Assembly (NCBI GenBank): GCA_963662675.2
Contig: CAXXHP010000004.1
Coordinates: forward strand, 620,001 to 684,000
Length of the DNA: 64,000 nucleotides
Direction: 5' to 3'
Origin: G963662675 sp963662675
Lineage (GTDB): Bacteria; Bacteroidota; Bacteroidia; Bacteroidales; Prolixibacteraceae
In this document: in pieces, positions 25,647-34,722 of the stretch
Position numbering within the stretch: the first letter of the stretch is position 1
How the letters are laid out: each line of letters opens with the position of its first letter
The notes under the pieces: generated by a model
The model's database searches: none
What the model was told of the DNA's origin: nothing
What the model saw: only the letters and a program-made list of their open reading frames with translations
Translations under genes and position numbers: made by a program

Positions 25647-27422
25647 TTATTGTTTTGAAAGATGTGGAACGTTGATTCTTTCTTCAATAATTTCTTTGAG
25701 TTTATTTTCAAATTTTTTAAACCCATCTGAGTTAAACTCAGAATAGTTCATCTGCTTTAACACATTAATTATCCGTTTGAAATAGGGATTTACTTCTTCA
25801 AAAGTCTCAAACCTAAAATCCTTTTTATAGATGTTCAATACATGCGTCATCATATATTGTTGTCTGGCAATAGGTGTACTAGCATCAATTTTATCGAAAG
25901 CATCCTGTTGAAGAATAACAAAGTCAATGACTTCCGATTTCCAAAACTGCTGGTGATAATCGATCGGCACACCATCATCCCCCAATATATTAATCTGCTC
26001 ATAGGCCTCCCTTCCTCTCTGTAGGTAATTCTTTGCCAGCAATATCTGATCAATCCAATCATTTGAAATATGCTTCTTTACATATTCCTGCAATTCGGGG
26101 TATTCAAGATATTTTGAATAACTCTCCAGCGCATCAATAGCCGGATATCTTTTCCTGTCTGCACGATCTTGCATAAGGGCATAAAAACAACGAGCCGTTT
26201 TCTTAGTGGCTTCGGTTACCGGTTCTTTCATGTTCCCTCCTGCAGGAGAAACGGTACCTATAAAGGTAATTGAGCCAGCTTGCCCATTGTTTAAGAACAC
26301 ATAACCTGCACGTGCATAGAAATTTGAGATAATTGCCTGCAAGTCCATAGGAAATGCATCCGGGCCGGGCAACTCTTCCAATCGGTTCGACATCTCCCGA
26401 AGTGCCTGTGCCCATCTCGAAGTTGAGTCAGCAAGCAATAACACTTTAAGCCCCATTGATCTGTAATACTCGGCAATTGTCATTGCTGTATAAATAGATG
26501 CTTCACGTGCTGCAACGGGCATGTTAGATGTATTGGCTACGATTGTTGTCCTTTCCATTAGTTTTCTCCCGGTTCGTGGATCGTCCAGATCGGGAAATTC
26601 AGCAAATAACTCAACTACCTCATTCGCTCGTTCACCACAAGCAGCTATAATTATCATATCTGCATCGGCCTGTTTTGAAAGGGCATGCTGCAATACCGTT
26701 TTCCCCGTACCAAATGCTCCGGGGATAAAACCGGTTCCTCCACAAACTATTGGATTCAAACTATCAATTACCCGAATACCAGTTTCCAAAAACTCAAACG
26801 GACGTGGTTTTTCCCGATAGGCCCTTATCGGTATTTTAACAGGCCAATACTGAGCCATCTTTACCGAAACTTCCTTTTTCTGAGCATCGAGAAGCACAGC
26901 GACAGTATCTGTTATCGTATATTTTCCTTCGGAAACAACACTTTTAACTGTATAGGCTCCTGTAAACTTAAATGGCACCATAATTTTATGAGCTATCCAA
27001 TTTTCCTGAACTTCACCTAGCCATGAGCCAGGAAAAACGACATCGCCCGGCTTTGCCAATGACTTATATCCCCATAATTTATCATCTTCCAAGGGAGGTG
27101 CATCTTCTCCTTTTTTCAAGAAAACGCCTTGCATCTTGTCCAGATCGTTTTGCAGACCATCAAAATTTTTAGAAAGAATACCCGGGCCAAGAGTAACCTC
27201 TAGCATGTGCCCGGTAAATTCCACATCTGTTCCGGGTTTCAACCCTCTAGTACTCTCAAACACCTGCACAAACACAGCCTCCTGTCCTATTCGGATAACT
27301 TCGGCCATGAGCTTAACATCACTCATGATGATGTAACAAATTTCATTTTGTGAAACCACGCCATCAACCTGAACAATTACCAGGTTTGAGATTATACCCG
27401 TAACTTTTCCTTTTGTACCCAT
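25647..27422 (-). CDS. V-type ATP synthase subunit A (catalytic)
   Basis: Catalytic ATP-hydrolysing or ATP-synthesising subunit, 591 residues. The Walker A motif is GAFGTGKTVLQ near residues 231-241. It is followed by IIAACGERANEVVE, and Walker B lies in LKVLLLADSTSRWAQALREMSNRLEELPG. The 'non-homologous' insertion characteristic of A subunits lies between about residues 115 and 190. The start shares one base with the stop of the upstream DUF2764 gene (TAATG). All catalytic motifs are intact. Bacteroidota often carry this V/A-type enzyme beside or instead of an F-type ATPase. Confidence 0.97.
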   Translation of the reverse strand: MGTKGKVTGIISNLVIVQVDGVVSQNEICYIIMSDVKLMAEVIRIGQEAVFVQVFESTRGLKPGTDVEFTGHMLEVTLGPGILSKNFDGLQNDLDKMQGVFLKKGEDAPPLEDDKLWGYKSLAKPGDVVFPGSWLGEVQENWIAHKIMVPFKFTGAYTVKSVVSEGKYTITDTVAVLLDAQKKEVSVKMAQYWPVKIPIRAYREKPRPFEFLETGIRVIDSLNPIVCGGTGFIPGAFGTGKTVLQHALSKQADADMIIIAACGERANEVVELFAEFPDLDDPRTGRKLMERTTIVANTSNMPVAAREASIYTAMTIAEYYRSMGLKVLLLADSTSRWAQALREMSNRLEELPGPDAFPMDLQAIISNFYARAGYVFLNNGQAGSITFIGTVSPAGGNMKEPVTEATKKTARCFYALMQDRADRKRYPAIDALESYSKYLEYPELQEYVKKHISNDWIDQILLAKNYLQRGREAYEQINILGDDGVPIDYHQQFWKSEVIDFVILQQDAFDKIDASTPIARQQYMMTHVLNIYKKDFRFETFEEVNPYFKRIINVLKQMNYSEFNSDGFKKFENKLKEIIEERINVPHLSKQ

Positions 27423-28267
27423 TATTTATGGTTTAAGCTAAATTCATCTGCAAAGAAATAACTCATCTCCAGATCATAAATCAACCTTTCCCAAAGTGCT
27501 TTGCCCGAAGTATGATCCAGTTTCCGCCAACGATCAACCAAACCTAATTTGATTGCAAAACTCAAAATCTTTTCAATAGTGAAATAGTAGAAGAAGGTAA
27601 TCTCATCCAAAAATGTCCATTTTAAGAGGTCGATTTCTAATTCCATATCAGCAGCCTCTAGGTTGGATTCAGCTATTTGAAGAATTTTTTCTAAATATGG
27701 CAAATCCTCTTCTTCAAATAGATCTGCTGTTGGAATTTGATTCAAGAGAGCATCATATAAGCCATCATTTTCAGGAATCAATTGTTTTTCAATATCGTAT
27801 TCATGTTTACGACAATTTACTGCTGTCAATAAATTTTTCACATCTCTGTCAAAACGAAACCATTGACGAATGAAATCATTGTCGGTTTTAAGCAAATATT
27901 TATAATAATATTCCTGCAATTTATTTTCACAATAAAGGGGAGATTGATCAAACGATTTCGACATAAAATCTGTGATAAAAGGCTTCATGTAAGCCACAAT
28001 ATCTGTCGGATTATCAATTTGAGTTCGCAAATAATCTTCCGTGTAATTCCCTAATTTATCGAATGAAATATTCCTCTCTAATAGTAAAGAGAGAAGGTTT
28101 TTGTTATCATTTTCTCTAAAAAGATGTTCAAAAAGAAGATAGTCAGACTTATTCAGTTGCTTTTTCATTTCAAGCTTAAACTGCAAGCTCGTCAAGACCT
28201 TACGGCTTTCGTTGATATTCAGCTCCGGCAGTCCGGCAACGATGTAGTAATAATCCTTTTTAAACAT
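27422..28267 (-). CDS. DUF2764 family protein of the V-ATPase operon
   Basis: A 281-residue helical protein starting FKKDYYYIVAGLPELNI, the typical opening of DUF2764. It contains a YKYLLKTDNDFIRQWFRFDRDVKNLLTAVNCRK segment resembling the helical core of V-ATPase subunit C. In Bacteroidota this family occupies the place of subunit C between E and A, and no separate subunit C gene is visible here. A stator/shaft-cap role is therefore reasonable but inferred from position. The stop shares a base with the start of subunit A. Confidence 0.85.
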   Translation of the reverse strand: MFKKDYYYIVAGLPELNINESRKVLTSLQFKLEMKKQLNKSDYLLFEHLFRENDNKNLLSLLLERNISFDKLGNYTEDYLRTQIDNPTDIVAYMKPFITDFMSKSFDQSPLYCENKLQEYYYKYLLKTDNDFIRQWFRFDRDVKNLLTAVNCRKHEYDIEKQLIPENDGLYDALLNQIPTADLFEEEDLPYLEKILQIAESNLEAADMELEIDLLKWTFLDEITFFYYFTIEKILSFAIKLGLVDRWRKLDHTSGKALWERLIYDLEMSYFFADEFSLNHK

Positions 28268-28348
28268 GGCCGCTTATTTTACTGTAACCACTTTCGGTTT
28301 ATATTTAACTCGTTCAATTATTATTCACCTTCTCATTGCCAAATTGAG

Positions 28349-28972
28349 CTATGTAGAATGAGATCCAAAAATCACTTCCCAGGTTTTTTCTTTCAGGTAA
28401 CTTTTAAAATAGTTTTTGAAATCATCTTCAGTAAAACTAATAATGTAACTACCTCCACTTGGTCCAATTTTAAACCCACTTTTCACATTTGGATCAACAT
28501 TTATTTCGAGCCCTTTATTTAATTCCGCCTCTAGTTTGCTTTCAAAAAATTTGGCTATTTTTTTCTCTTCACCCGGAGATACAATTAAGTTTAGAGCAGA
28601 TTCTCCCCTCCCTTCCTGAATCCATTTTTTTACGACCAAAAGAATCATTTCCTTAACAAAATCATCACTAGCAAATGCACCTTTTACTGAAGAATCAACT
28701 TGTTTCTTGATCAGTGTATTTGCAATCTCTTGTTTTAAGTTATTAATTAGTTTTTGCGCTGCCAGCTCAATTTCGGAGTTAGCCATTCTTTTCAGTTCAG
28801 ATATTTCCTTCTCTGCTTGTTCCAGATTTTTTTCCTTTTCCTGGTTGGCCAAACTAATGATTTGCTCTGCCTTAGCATGGGCATCTGCAATAATTACTTC
28901 AGCCTCTTTGGAGGCTTTCACAACACCTTCATTGTAAATTTTTTCTGTTATTTCCTGAATTTTATCTGCCAT
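28349..28972 (-). CDS. V-type ATP synthase subunit E
   Basis: Peripheral-stalk subunit, 207 residues. The N-terminal half (to about residue 100) is a long charged helix rich in Glu, Lys and Ala, matching the E-subunit coiled coil that normally pairs with G/H. The C-terminal half is an alpha/beta domain with LNLIVSPGEEKKI and GSYIISFTEDDFKNYFKSYL. It is the first ATPase gene, following a universal stress gene with a 42-bp gap, with an 81-bp gap to DUF2764. No gene for the partner G/H subunit is visible nearby. Confidence 0.88.
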   Translation of the reverse strand: MADKIQEITEKIYNEGVVKASKEAEVIIADAHAKAEQIISLANQEKEKNLEQAEKEISELKRMANSEIELAAQKLINNLKQEIANTLIKKQVDSSVKGAFASDDFVKEMILLVVKKWIQEGRGESALNLIVSPGEEKKIAKFFESKLEAELNKGLEINVDPNVKSGFKIGPSGGSYIISFTEDDFKNYFKSYLKEKTWEVIFGSHST

Positions 28973-29014
28973 ATCCTTACATATTTGGTATGGGTGAACG
29001 TTTTTTCAAACGAC

Positions 29015-29890
29015 CTATTTTAATTTACTCGCAATATCACCTTGAGGTTGACTAACCGTAAAAACCGGCACACTGGAACCGTGAATTATTTCTTTTGAAA
29101 AGTCTCCGATCCCCGCTTTATATGAGGAAGAAATGTGGTGTTTTCGAACAACAACGATGTCTGGCTTTTTAGCTTCGATATAATCTAACACAGCTTCATG
29201 CCTAGCCTGATCATGAACTTTTAATATTTCGACATCGCAAAGAATTTTTCTTTCATGAAGCATTGATTTTATCTTTTCTGCATTCCGAAATGCCAAACTC
29301 TTTCTTTCGTCCATTTCTATATTAAGAGCTGAAACAACATGCACTTTAGCATGTGTTTTATGGGCAAACAAGCTAACCCACAAGAGCCTTTTTTTTGTGC
29401 CTTCAGCAATATCAATAGGAACAAGAATACTTTTTATCGCTTCCTCTGTGGCATCTTTATTTATTGTAAGTACGGGACAGTGAGAATGACTTATAATTTT
29501 ATCAATTTCATTCTGCGCCAAGGCACAGGGAACTGTCTTTTTTTTATGGGTGCGTTTTAGTATGATAAAATGAAAGTTGTCATGATATGTTTCTTTGATC
29601 ATTGTTGAAACGACATCACCAGACAAAACCTTAAGAATTACATTTTCAGGGATATTGCCCTTAAAGAAATTTCGTGCAAAGTCGGTAAGCTTAACCAAGG
29701 CCTCGTCTTCTAGCTCACTGATTTTTCGGGAAAAGAACAAACGTCTGAACAAAGAAACAGTAGGAATAACATGCAAAATAAAGACCCTAAAAGAAAGTGT
29801 CTTTTGAAGATTCATCGCTTGTCTTATTGCAACTTCACCTTCATCTGATAATGGGGTAAGTACTAAAACGTCATGTAAACTATGCTTCAT
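29015..29890 (-). CDS. Universal stress protein (tandem Usp domains), first gene of the V-ATPase operon
   Basis: A 291-residue protein made of two UspA-like halves. The first is HDVLVLTPLSDEGEVAIRQAMNLQ, with a loop ending FHFIILKRTHKKK. The second is IKSILVPIDIAEGTKKRLLWVSLFA, with PDIVVVRKHHISSSYKAGIGDFSKEIIHGSSVPVFTV, which contains a nucleotide-binding G-x-G-x(9)-G(S/T)-like region. It lies 42 bp before subunit E on the same strand with only a short AT-rich leader upstream, so it probably shares the operon promoter. With the stress protein between B and D, two Usp genes are embedded in this operon. Their link to ATPase regulation is inference. Confidence 0.85.
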   Translation of the reverse strand: MKHSLHDVLVLTPLSDEGEVAIRQAMNLQKTLSFRVFILHVIPTVSLFRRLFFSRKISELEDEALVKLTDFARNFFKGNIPENVILKVLSGDVVSTMIKETYHDNFHFIILKRTHKKKTVPCALAQNEIDKIISHSHCPVLTINKDATEEAIKSILVPIDIAEGTKKRLLWVSLFAHKTHAKVHVVSALNIEMDERKSLAFRNAEKIKSMLHERKILCDVEILKVHDQARHEAVLDYIEAKKPDIVVVRKHHISSSYKAGIGDFSKEIIHGSSVPVFTVSQPQGDIASKLK

Positions 29891-30216
29891 AACACTATTT
29901 TTTTAAGATAATTATATCGCAATATTTCATTTACATGTCTGAATAACCTAATCGTTAATTCATCATTTTCCTTCAGCTCATAATTGGGTTATATATCATC
30001 AGTACTGAAATATACAGTGTTGTAGGCACCTTACCTGTAACAAAACGGTTTGGTAAAACAATTATACGAGAGTCCATAAAAAAAGGTATGATATATTTAT
30101 TTTGATCACTTCTATCTGATCAAATAATTTAAGAAAAGAAATGTTGATTAAGAGGTGGATACATGAAAGCAGTATAACACTGAAAAATAGTTGGTGAAAC
30201 TCTTTGAAAACTTTTC

Positions 30217-30390
30217 GGATCAAATAAAAAATCAGGTGGATTAGAAAAACAAGATCTATTTATTCTATTATGGTGAATACCTATAGCAAGGTTCTATGAA
30301 GGTAAATACTTAATAAGTATTTCCGGATTTGGCTGTTCTTCCGAACGGGATTTCATTTTTTGACTTAATCCCAAAAACGAAAAAAAACAT
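30217..30390. repeat. Partial, diverged copy of the 363-bp repeat element
   Basis: It matches the left half of the repeat at 6975-7393 and 58087-59573 (AAATCAGGTGGATTAGAAAA, a GTAAATACTTAAT stretch, GGCTGTTCTTCCGAACGGGA, ATTTCATTTTTTG). It breaks off just before the terminator of the tRNA genes. The remaining upstream gap (29891-30216, 326 bp) holds only AT-rich sequence and presumably the V-ATPase operon promoter. Confidence 0.75.
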
Positions 30391-30399
30391 CAAGAAACA

Positions 30400-30429
30400 A
30401 AGAAAGCCACTCAAATGAGCAGCTTTCTT
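30400..30429 (-). terminator. Terminator of the tRNA-Asp transcript
   Basis: Inverted repeat AAGAAAGC and GCTTTCTT with an inner CTCA-aa-TGAG stem, directly downstream of the two minus-strand tRNA genes. It is followed by T-rich sequence on that strand. Confidence 0.8.
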
Positions 30430-30430
30430 G

Positions 30431-30504
30431 CGGTGCGGACGGGATTCGAACCCGCGACCCCCGGCGTGACAGGCCGATATTCTAACCAGCTGAACTACCG
30501 CACC
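30431..30504 (-). tRNA. tRNA-Asp (anticodon GTC), copy 1
   Basis: On the minus strand a 74-nt cloverleaf: acceptor GGTGCGG paired with CCGCACC, a D-arm with AGCTGGTTAGA, anticodon loop CTGTCAC between TCGGC and GCCGG arms (anticodon GTC, Asp), and T-arm GCGGGTTCGAATCCCGT. The CCA end is not encoded. Sequence is identical to the second copy 29 bp away. Confidence 0.97.
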
Positions 30505-30533
30505 AATAGTAAAGTGTTGTAAAAATTTTTGAG

Positions 30534-30607
30534 CGGTGCGGACGGGATTCGAACCCGCGACCCCCGGCGTGACAGGCCGATATTCTAACCAGCTGAACTA
30601 CCGCACC
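30534..30607 (-). tRNA. tRNA-Asp (anticodon GTC), copy 2
   Basis: Identical 74-nt tRNA-Asp, upstream in the same minus-strand transcript. The 29-bp spacer between copies is AT-rich. Tandem duplication of tRNA-Asp is common. The shared terminator lies past copy 1. Confidence 0.97.
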
Positions 30608-30834
30608 AAAATTTTTCATGTAAGCTGATCCTGTCAAATCAGTCCTACTACTTAAAAATCTACAACACTTTTTAAAAGAACAAACCTTCTGTAATCCGTT
30701 TCTGAAAAGGCTTTGCAAATATATACTTTCTTTCTTTTCCCACAATAGGAAAAATCAAAAAATTAGCCAGAAAATGAATTGATAACTCCATTCGTTCGGA
30801 ACATCCTCATTTCTAACACAAAAAGAAAAATATT

Positions 30835-31743
30835 TTAACGAATAATATTTTCGACCTTTAAGTGTTTTTCGCCACTCCACTGATATGCAGTTAGTTTGCC
30901 ATTTCGACTAACACAAGAATCGAGACAACAAACATTCGATTCGAGAATATTTGTTCCATTTTTCATGCAATAGTGTCCAAAAAAGACGATTGGAGACTCC
31001 TTTGGATATGGAGTTCTGGAATTAATTACCTCTTCAGGTATAGTATATGGTGGCAATTCAAACCGACTTTCAAACGAAAGCTCCTTAAATGTCATACCTT
31101 CCGGATTTCGCCACCACTTCGATCTAAAAGAACGATGAGGCCTACCGGCATCATCAAACACGAGTAAATCTTTTGGCAATTGAAAATCTATCCCTTTACA
31201 TGTCTCCCAAAATGCTTTTGAGATATTATTACTGTTTTTTCCAATCAGTTTAAGAAATGACCTTTTCAACTTCGATTCACTAAGCTGTTCTTTCAGGATA
31301 CGAATATTATCATCCTGCCAACATGCATGAACAACTCGAATACCATCTAATTCTAGAAATAAAGGCAACGTCCTCATCCATTTGACATGGCTATTCCACT
31401 CTTTCATTTCACCATCAAATTCGCTAAAGGTCAAATTCAAATCAAGACGCAAACGAGACCAACGTTTACTGAAATGTTTTCCTTGCTTATCGTGAAGGGT
31501 ATAAAAAATAGCATTTATCTCATGATTTCCGAGAATAGCATAGGCATGACCATTTTCAACCATTGCACGTATCATGCGAATGGTTTCTTTAATGCTTGGG
31601 CCTCTATTAATAAAATCCCCTACAAAAATGGCTTTTCTATTGGGGTGGGAGAATATATTATCCTGAGCAGTATAGCCCATCTGCATCAGTAAATTTTTCA
31701 GCAAATCGGCTTCTCCATGAACATCTCCAATAATATCGTACAT
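30835..31743 (-). CDS. Metallophosphoesterase of the PPP/diadenosine-tetraphosphatase type
   Basis: A 302-residue calcineurin-like phosphoesterase. The metal-binding motifs are in order: GDVHG at residues 6-10, GDFINRG near 42-48 (the usual GDxxDRG with Asn in place of the second Asp), and GNHE near 75-78. Later His residues lie in VVHACWQDD and FFGHYCMKNG. This pattern fits bacterial PPP-family phosphatases acting on Ap4A-like dinucleotides or phosphoproteins; which one cannot be told here. No signal peptide, so cytoplasmic. It is 226 bp downstream of the tRNA genes and probably transcribed on its own. Confidence 0.85.
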   Translation of the reverse strand: MYDIIGDVHGEADLLKNLLMQMGYTAQDNIFSHPNRKAIFVGDFINRGPSIKETIRMIRAMVENGHAYAILGNHEINAIFYTLHDKQGKHFSKRWSRLRLDLNLTFSEFDGEMKEWNSHVKWMRTLPLFLELDGIRVVHACWQDDNIRILKEQLSESKLKRSFLKLIGKNSNNISKAFWETCKGIDFQLPKDLLVFDDAGRPHRSFRSKWWRNPEGMTFKELSFESRFELPPYTIPEEVINSRTPYPKESPIVFFGHYCMKNGTNILESNVCCLDSCVSRNGKLTAYQWSGEKHLKVENIIR

Positions 31744-31872
31744 ACTCTATTGTAATTTTTGTTGCGCAATTTATTATTTTCCCATGAAAAGAAATCTCGA
31801 CTTCCATCACAATAGACCCAAAAGGCAATTGTTATGACTTCCCGATATACATCATTTACGAGATAAATATTT

Positions 31873-32706
31873 CTAAAATGAAATCTCCGCATATACAGGG
31901 AAATGATCTGAAGGATACCTATTTCCAACCATTTCTGAGAGTACGCCATATTTGAACACCTCAATTTTCTTGCTGACAAAAATATAATCAATTCTTCTCT
32001 CCAATTTGGCAGTTATATCAAAATCATTAAAAGTGCCTTCAGCTTCCTCAACTATAGTGGCAGACTCCTGTTTGGTATCATTCAATTTTCTATTGATAAA
32101 AGTGATAGGTTTCTCACCGGTCACTGAATTAAAATCACCAGTCAGTAATACATGTTGTTTGGGCTTAGTCAATTCCTGTATTTTATTCCAAATAAGCCTA
32201 ACTGATCTCTCCCTTGCTTCAATACCCAAATGATCTAAATGAGTATTAAAAACCCAAAAATTATCATGGGTGTCATAATCTTCAAGCAATATGTAAGTAC
32301 ATACTCGAGGATAAGCAGCATCCCATCCAATAGTAGGTATATTAGGCGTTTCGGAAAGCCAGAACCACCCTTGCTCTTTAAGTTGATATTTTTGAGAGTT
32401 ATAAAAAATGGGCGAAAATTCTCCCTGAGTAACCCCATTATCGCGACCAACACCAACCCAATCGTATCCAGGCATTTGTGCAGCAATGTCATTGACCTGA
32501 TTTAATAAAGCCTCTTGCATACCAATAATATCAGCTTGATATGAGCCAAGTATATTACAGACAGCATCTTTTCTATTTGCCCATGAATTTTCAGCTGCAG
32601 TTGGAATATCAACCCGGATATTATAAGACATGACTTTAATATCTATAGAATAAGCAGCAGAAGATAAAGCCCAAACACTCAAAACCAAGAATAATTTAAT
32701 TTTCAT
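31873..32706 (-). CDS. Secreted endonuclease/exonuclease/phosphatase family hydrolase
   Basis: A 277-residue protein with a Sec signal peptide (MKIKLFLVLSVWALSSAAYS) and the EEP fold. Landmarks are VMSYNIRVD near residue 25, IGMQEAL with the metal-binding Glu near 65, NTHLDHLG near 155, VLLTGDFN near 187, RRIDYIFVS near 240 and the terminal catalytic SDHFPV. It could hydrolyse phosphodiesters in DNA, sphingolipids or inositol phosphates. Sequence alone does not decide, but the short form with RRIDYIFV is commonly annotated as EEP-family in Bacteroidota. It is 15 bp downstream of the esterase gene, so probably cotranscribed. Confidence 0.9.
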   Translation of the reverse strand: MKIKLFLVLSVWALSSAAYSIDIKVMSYNIRVDIPTAAENSWANRKDAVCNILGSYQADIIGMQEALLNQVNDIAAQMPGYDWVGVGRDNGVTQGEFSPIFYNSQKYQLKEQGWFWLSETPNIPTIGWDAAYPRVCTYILLEDYDTHDNFWVFNTHLDHLGIEARERSVRLIWNKIQELTKPKQHVLLTGDFNSVTGEKPITFINRKLNDTKQESATIVEEAEGTFNDFDITAKLERRIDYIFVSKKIEVFKYGVLSEMVGNRYPSDHFPVYAEISF

Positions 32707-32721
32707 GATAATTTCAGGTTA

Positions 32722-33675
32722 CTAATTACAATAATTATATGTTTCAAGATCACATTCTTGCGCCTCTGAAACGACAGTGTGGATTTGATTATTTTCACCA
32801 TTTATAGCGTAATCAAAACAAAACTGCATTATTTCTTCAAAATAATCGATCATTGGAGACACAGCTACTGAATGATCACCTCCGCACACAGTATAAAACC
32901 AGTAAGGAGTATCCAGGCTCTGCAACTTTTCAGCAATAACACTTGAGCCGTTCAACACTAAAAACCCAGCGTCATCTTCCTTGCAATAATGGTGTGGTGC
33001 AGTTCCATAAGGAACCAAATCGTCGCAAGTTCCGTGGAAAAGCATTGAAGGAATTGCCGACTCATCATAAATTCGATTTAAGTCAGGAATTGCTCCAGCC
33101 ATAGCAATGACACCGGCATAAGCCACCGGACCTGATTCTAAATCGTAACATGTTGGTGAAGTGTAAGCTGTATTTAAAACCGCCTCTGCTCCGGCACTGC
33201 TACCCGATAAAATTATTTTCTGTGGATCAATTCCAAGCATCTCACGTTGCTCAATCAGAAAATAAGTGGCATCCTGCAAATCTTCAACAACCTTATCAAA
33301 TGTTGCCATCTTAGCATTTGCAGGGCAGTCGCATCCAAAACCAGTATCTGTGCCTTTTCTCGTTAGCCGGTAAGAAACCGATGCAACAACGTAACCACGA
33401 CGTGCCATTTTTTTGCAGAATTCCTTAATACTTGGTTCATCCCTCGCTCCTCCTTCAAAACCACCGCCATGAACATACATGATAACGGGACGCTCAAATT
33501 CGGCATCATACATTGGCTGATAAATGTCCATATTCAGTTGTTCACCATCTTTTACAACATAGGTGTAAGTACCAATATCAACGGTGTCAACTATTTCGTT
33601 CAGATAACGTTCTTGGGAATTTGCGACAAAAAACGCAAGACTAAAGGCAACAATAAATAAAAAGTAGTACTTCAT
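32722..33675 (-). CDS. Secreted alpha/beta-hydrolase (carboxylesterase-like)
   Basis: A 317-residue protein with a signal peptide (MKYYFLFIVAFSLAFFVANS) and an alpha/beta-hydrolase core. The oxyanion-hole motif is HGGGFEGG near residue 69, the nucleophile elbow is GSSAGAE near 158, and the acid/His part probably includes FHGTCDDLVPYG and GGDHSVA. This fits the HGG-type esterases related to BD-FAE/feruloyl or acetyl esterases acting on esterified carbohydrates. It is the first gene of a two-gene unit with the EEP hydrolase, divergent from the nitroreductase gene 70 bp away. Confidence 0.88.
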   Translation of the reverse strand: MKYYFLFIVAFSLAFFVANSQERYLNEIVDTVDIGTYTYVVKDGEQLNMDIYQPMYDAEFERPVIMYVHGGGFEGGARDEPSIKEFCKKMARRGYVVASVSYRLTRKGTDTGFGCDCPANAKMATFDKVVEDLQDATYFLIEQREMLGIDPQKIILSGSSAGAEAVLNTAYTSPTCYDLESGPVAYAGVIAMAGAIPDLNRIYDESAIPSMLFHGTCDDLVPYGTAPHHYCKEDDAGFLVLNGSSVIAEKLQSLDTPYWFYTVCGGDHSVAVSPMIDYFEEIMQFCFDYAINGENNQIHTVVSEAQECDLETYNYCN

Positions 33676-33745
33676 GCTCTATACAATATTCCTCAATAAC
33701 AATTAAAATATAATTCTTCCCTAAATTAGGAAAAATTATATTGCT

Positions 33746-34660
33746 ATGGCAATCATCACTTCTCGCACGCAAGAAAACGGAGTCATCCACATTAATTATG
33801 ACCGCTGCAATGCATGTGGTCTTTGTGTTAAAGTATGTAAAGACTTCTCTCTCAAATTAGAAGATGGCAAACTTGCAGTCAACGACAAACCTCTATTTGG
33901 CTGCATGGGCTGTGGTCAATGTATGGCAATATGCCCGAATGATGCAATACACATTGAAGGACGGGAAATATCCTCCAACGACCTGATAGATATCCCGATT
34001 GACAAAGACAAAAGTTCGTATGAACAACTAAAAAACCTGATGCTTGGACGACGAAGTATTCGTGATTTTAAGAAAAAGGAAGTTGAAACAGAACTGATTG
34101 ATAAAATTATTGAAGCCGCAGTAACAGCTCCGGTTGGGTTGCCTCCTTCTGATGTTCATTTATTGATTTTTGAAGGCACAAATAAAGTAAATGAGTTCGC
34201 TACAGATATCATTGACCACATGGACAAAATAAAGTGGGTATTTTCAACCCGATGGATATGGCTTTGGCGGTTATTAGGCAAGGAAACCTATCAGTTAATG
34301 AAAGGATTTGGTCAACCTCTCACGAATCTGTTTGTCAGTCAAAAACATACGGAGGACGACCACCTGTTTTACCATGCTCCTCTCCTGATGTATTTTCTGG
34401 CTTCTCCCTATTCCGACCCAGTAGACCCAACAATACCGGCAACATATGCGATGCTTGCTGCGGAAAGCCTCGGACTAGGTTCGTGCATGATTGGTAGTGT
34501 TGATCCAATAATAAAGTATGGAGCTAAGGCATTAAAAAAGAAATGGGCTATTCCCCCAAAGTCACCAAATGGGATAATCGTCATTTTCGGATATCCAAAA
34601 TATAAATTCACAAAAGCCCTAAAGCGAACTTTTGCACAAGTAACCGTTTATGAAAATTAA
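33746..34660 (+). CDS. Nitroreductase with N-terminal 2x[4Fe-4S] ferredoxin domain
   Basis: A 304-residue fusion. Residues 1-75 carry two ferredoxin clusters (CNACGLCVKVC and CMGCGQCMAICP), and the remainder is an FMN-binding nitroreductase domain beginning RRSIRDFKKKEVE. Late motifs such as LAAESLGLGSCMIGS are typical of the family. The architecture is common in anaerobes, where the iron-sulfur part feeds electrons to the flavin. The physiological substrate is unknown. It is a single gene, divergent from the esterase gene. Cytoplasmic. Confidence 0.92.
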   Translation: MAIITSRTQENGVIHINYDRCNACGLCVKVCKDFSLKLEDGKLAVNDKPLFGCMGCGQCMAICPNDAIHIEGREISSNDLIDIPIDKDKSSYEQLKNLMLGRRSIRDFKKKEVETELIDKIIEAAVTAPVGLPPSDVHLLIFEGTNKVNEFATDIIDHMDKIKWVFSTRWIWLWRLLGKETYQLMKGFGQPLTNLFVSQKHTEDDHLFYHAPLLMYFLASPYSDPVDPTIPATYAMLAAESLGLGSCMIGSVDPIIKYGAKALKKKWAIPPKSPNGIIVIFGYPKYKFTKALKRTFAQVTVYEN

Positions 34661-34722
34661 AGGAAATAGAATCGGCCACAATTCCGTCACCACATAAAAA
34701 TGGACATACTTACAATCGTCGT

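Noticed and set aside
30482..30745. 87-residue frame across the tRNA genes
   Set aside because: It is an antisense/overlap artefact of tRNA-Asp copy 2 and its leader.
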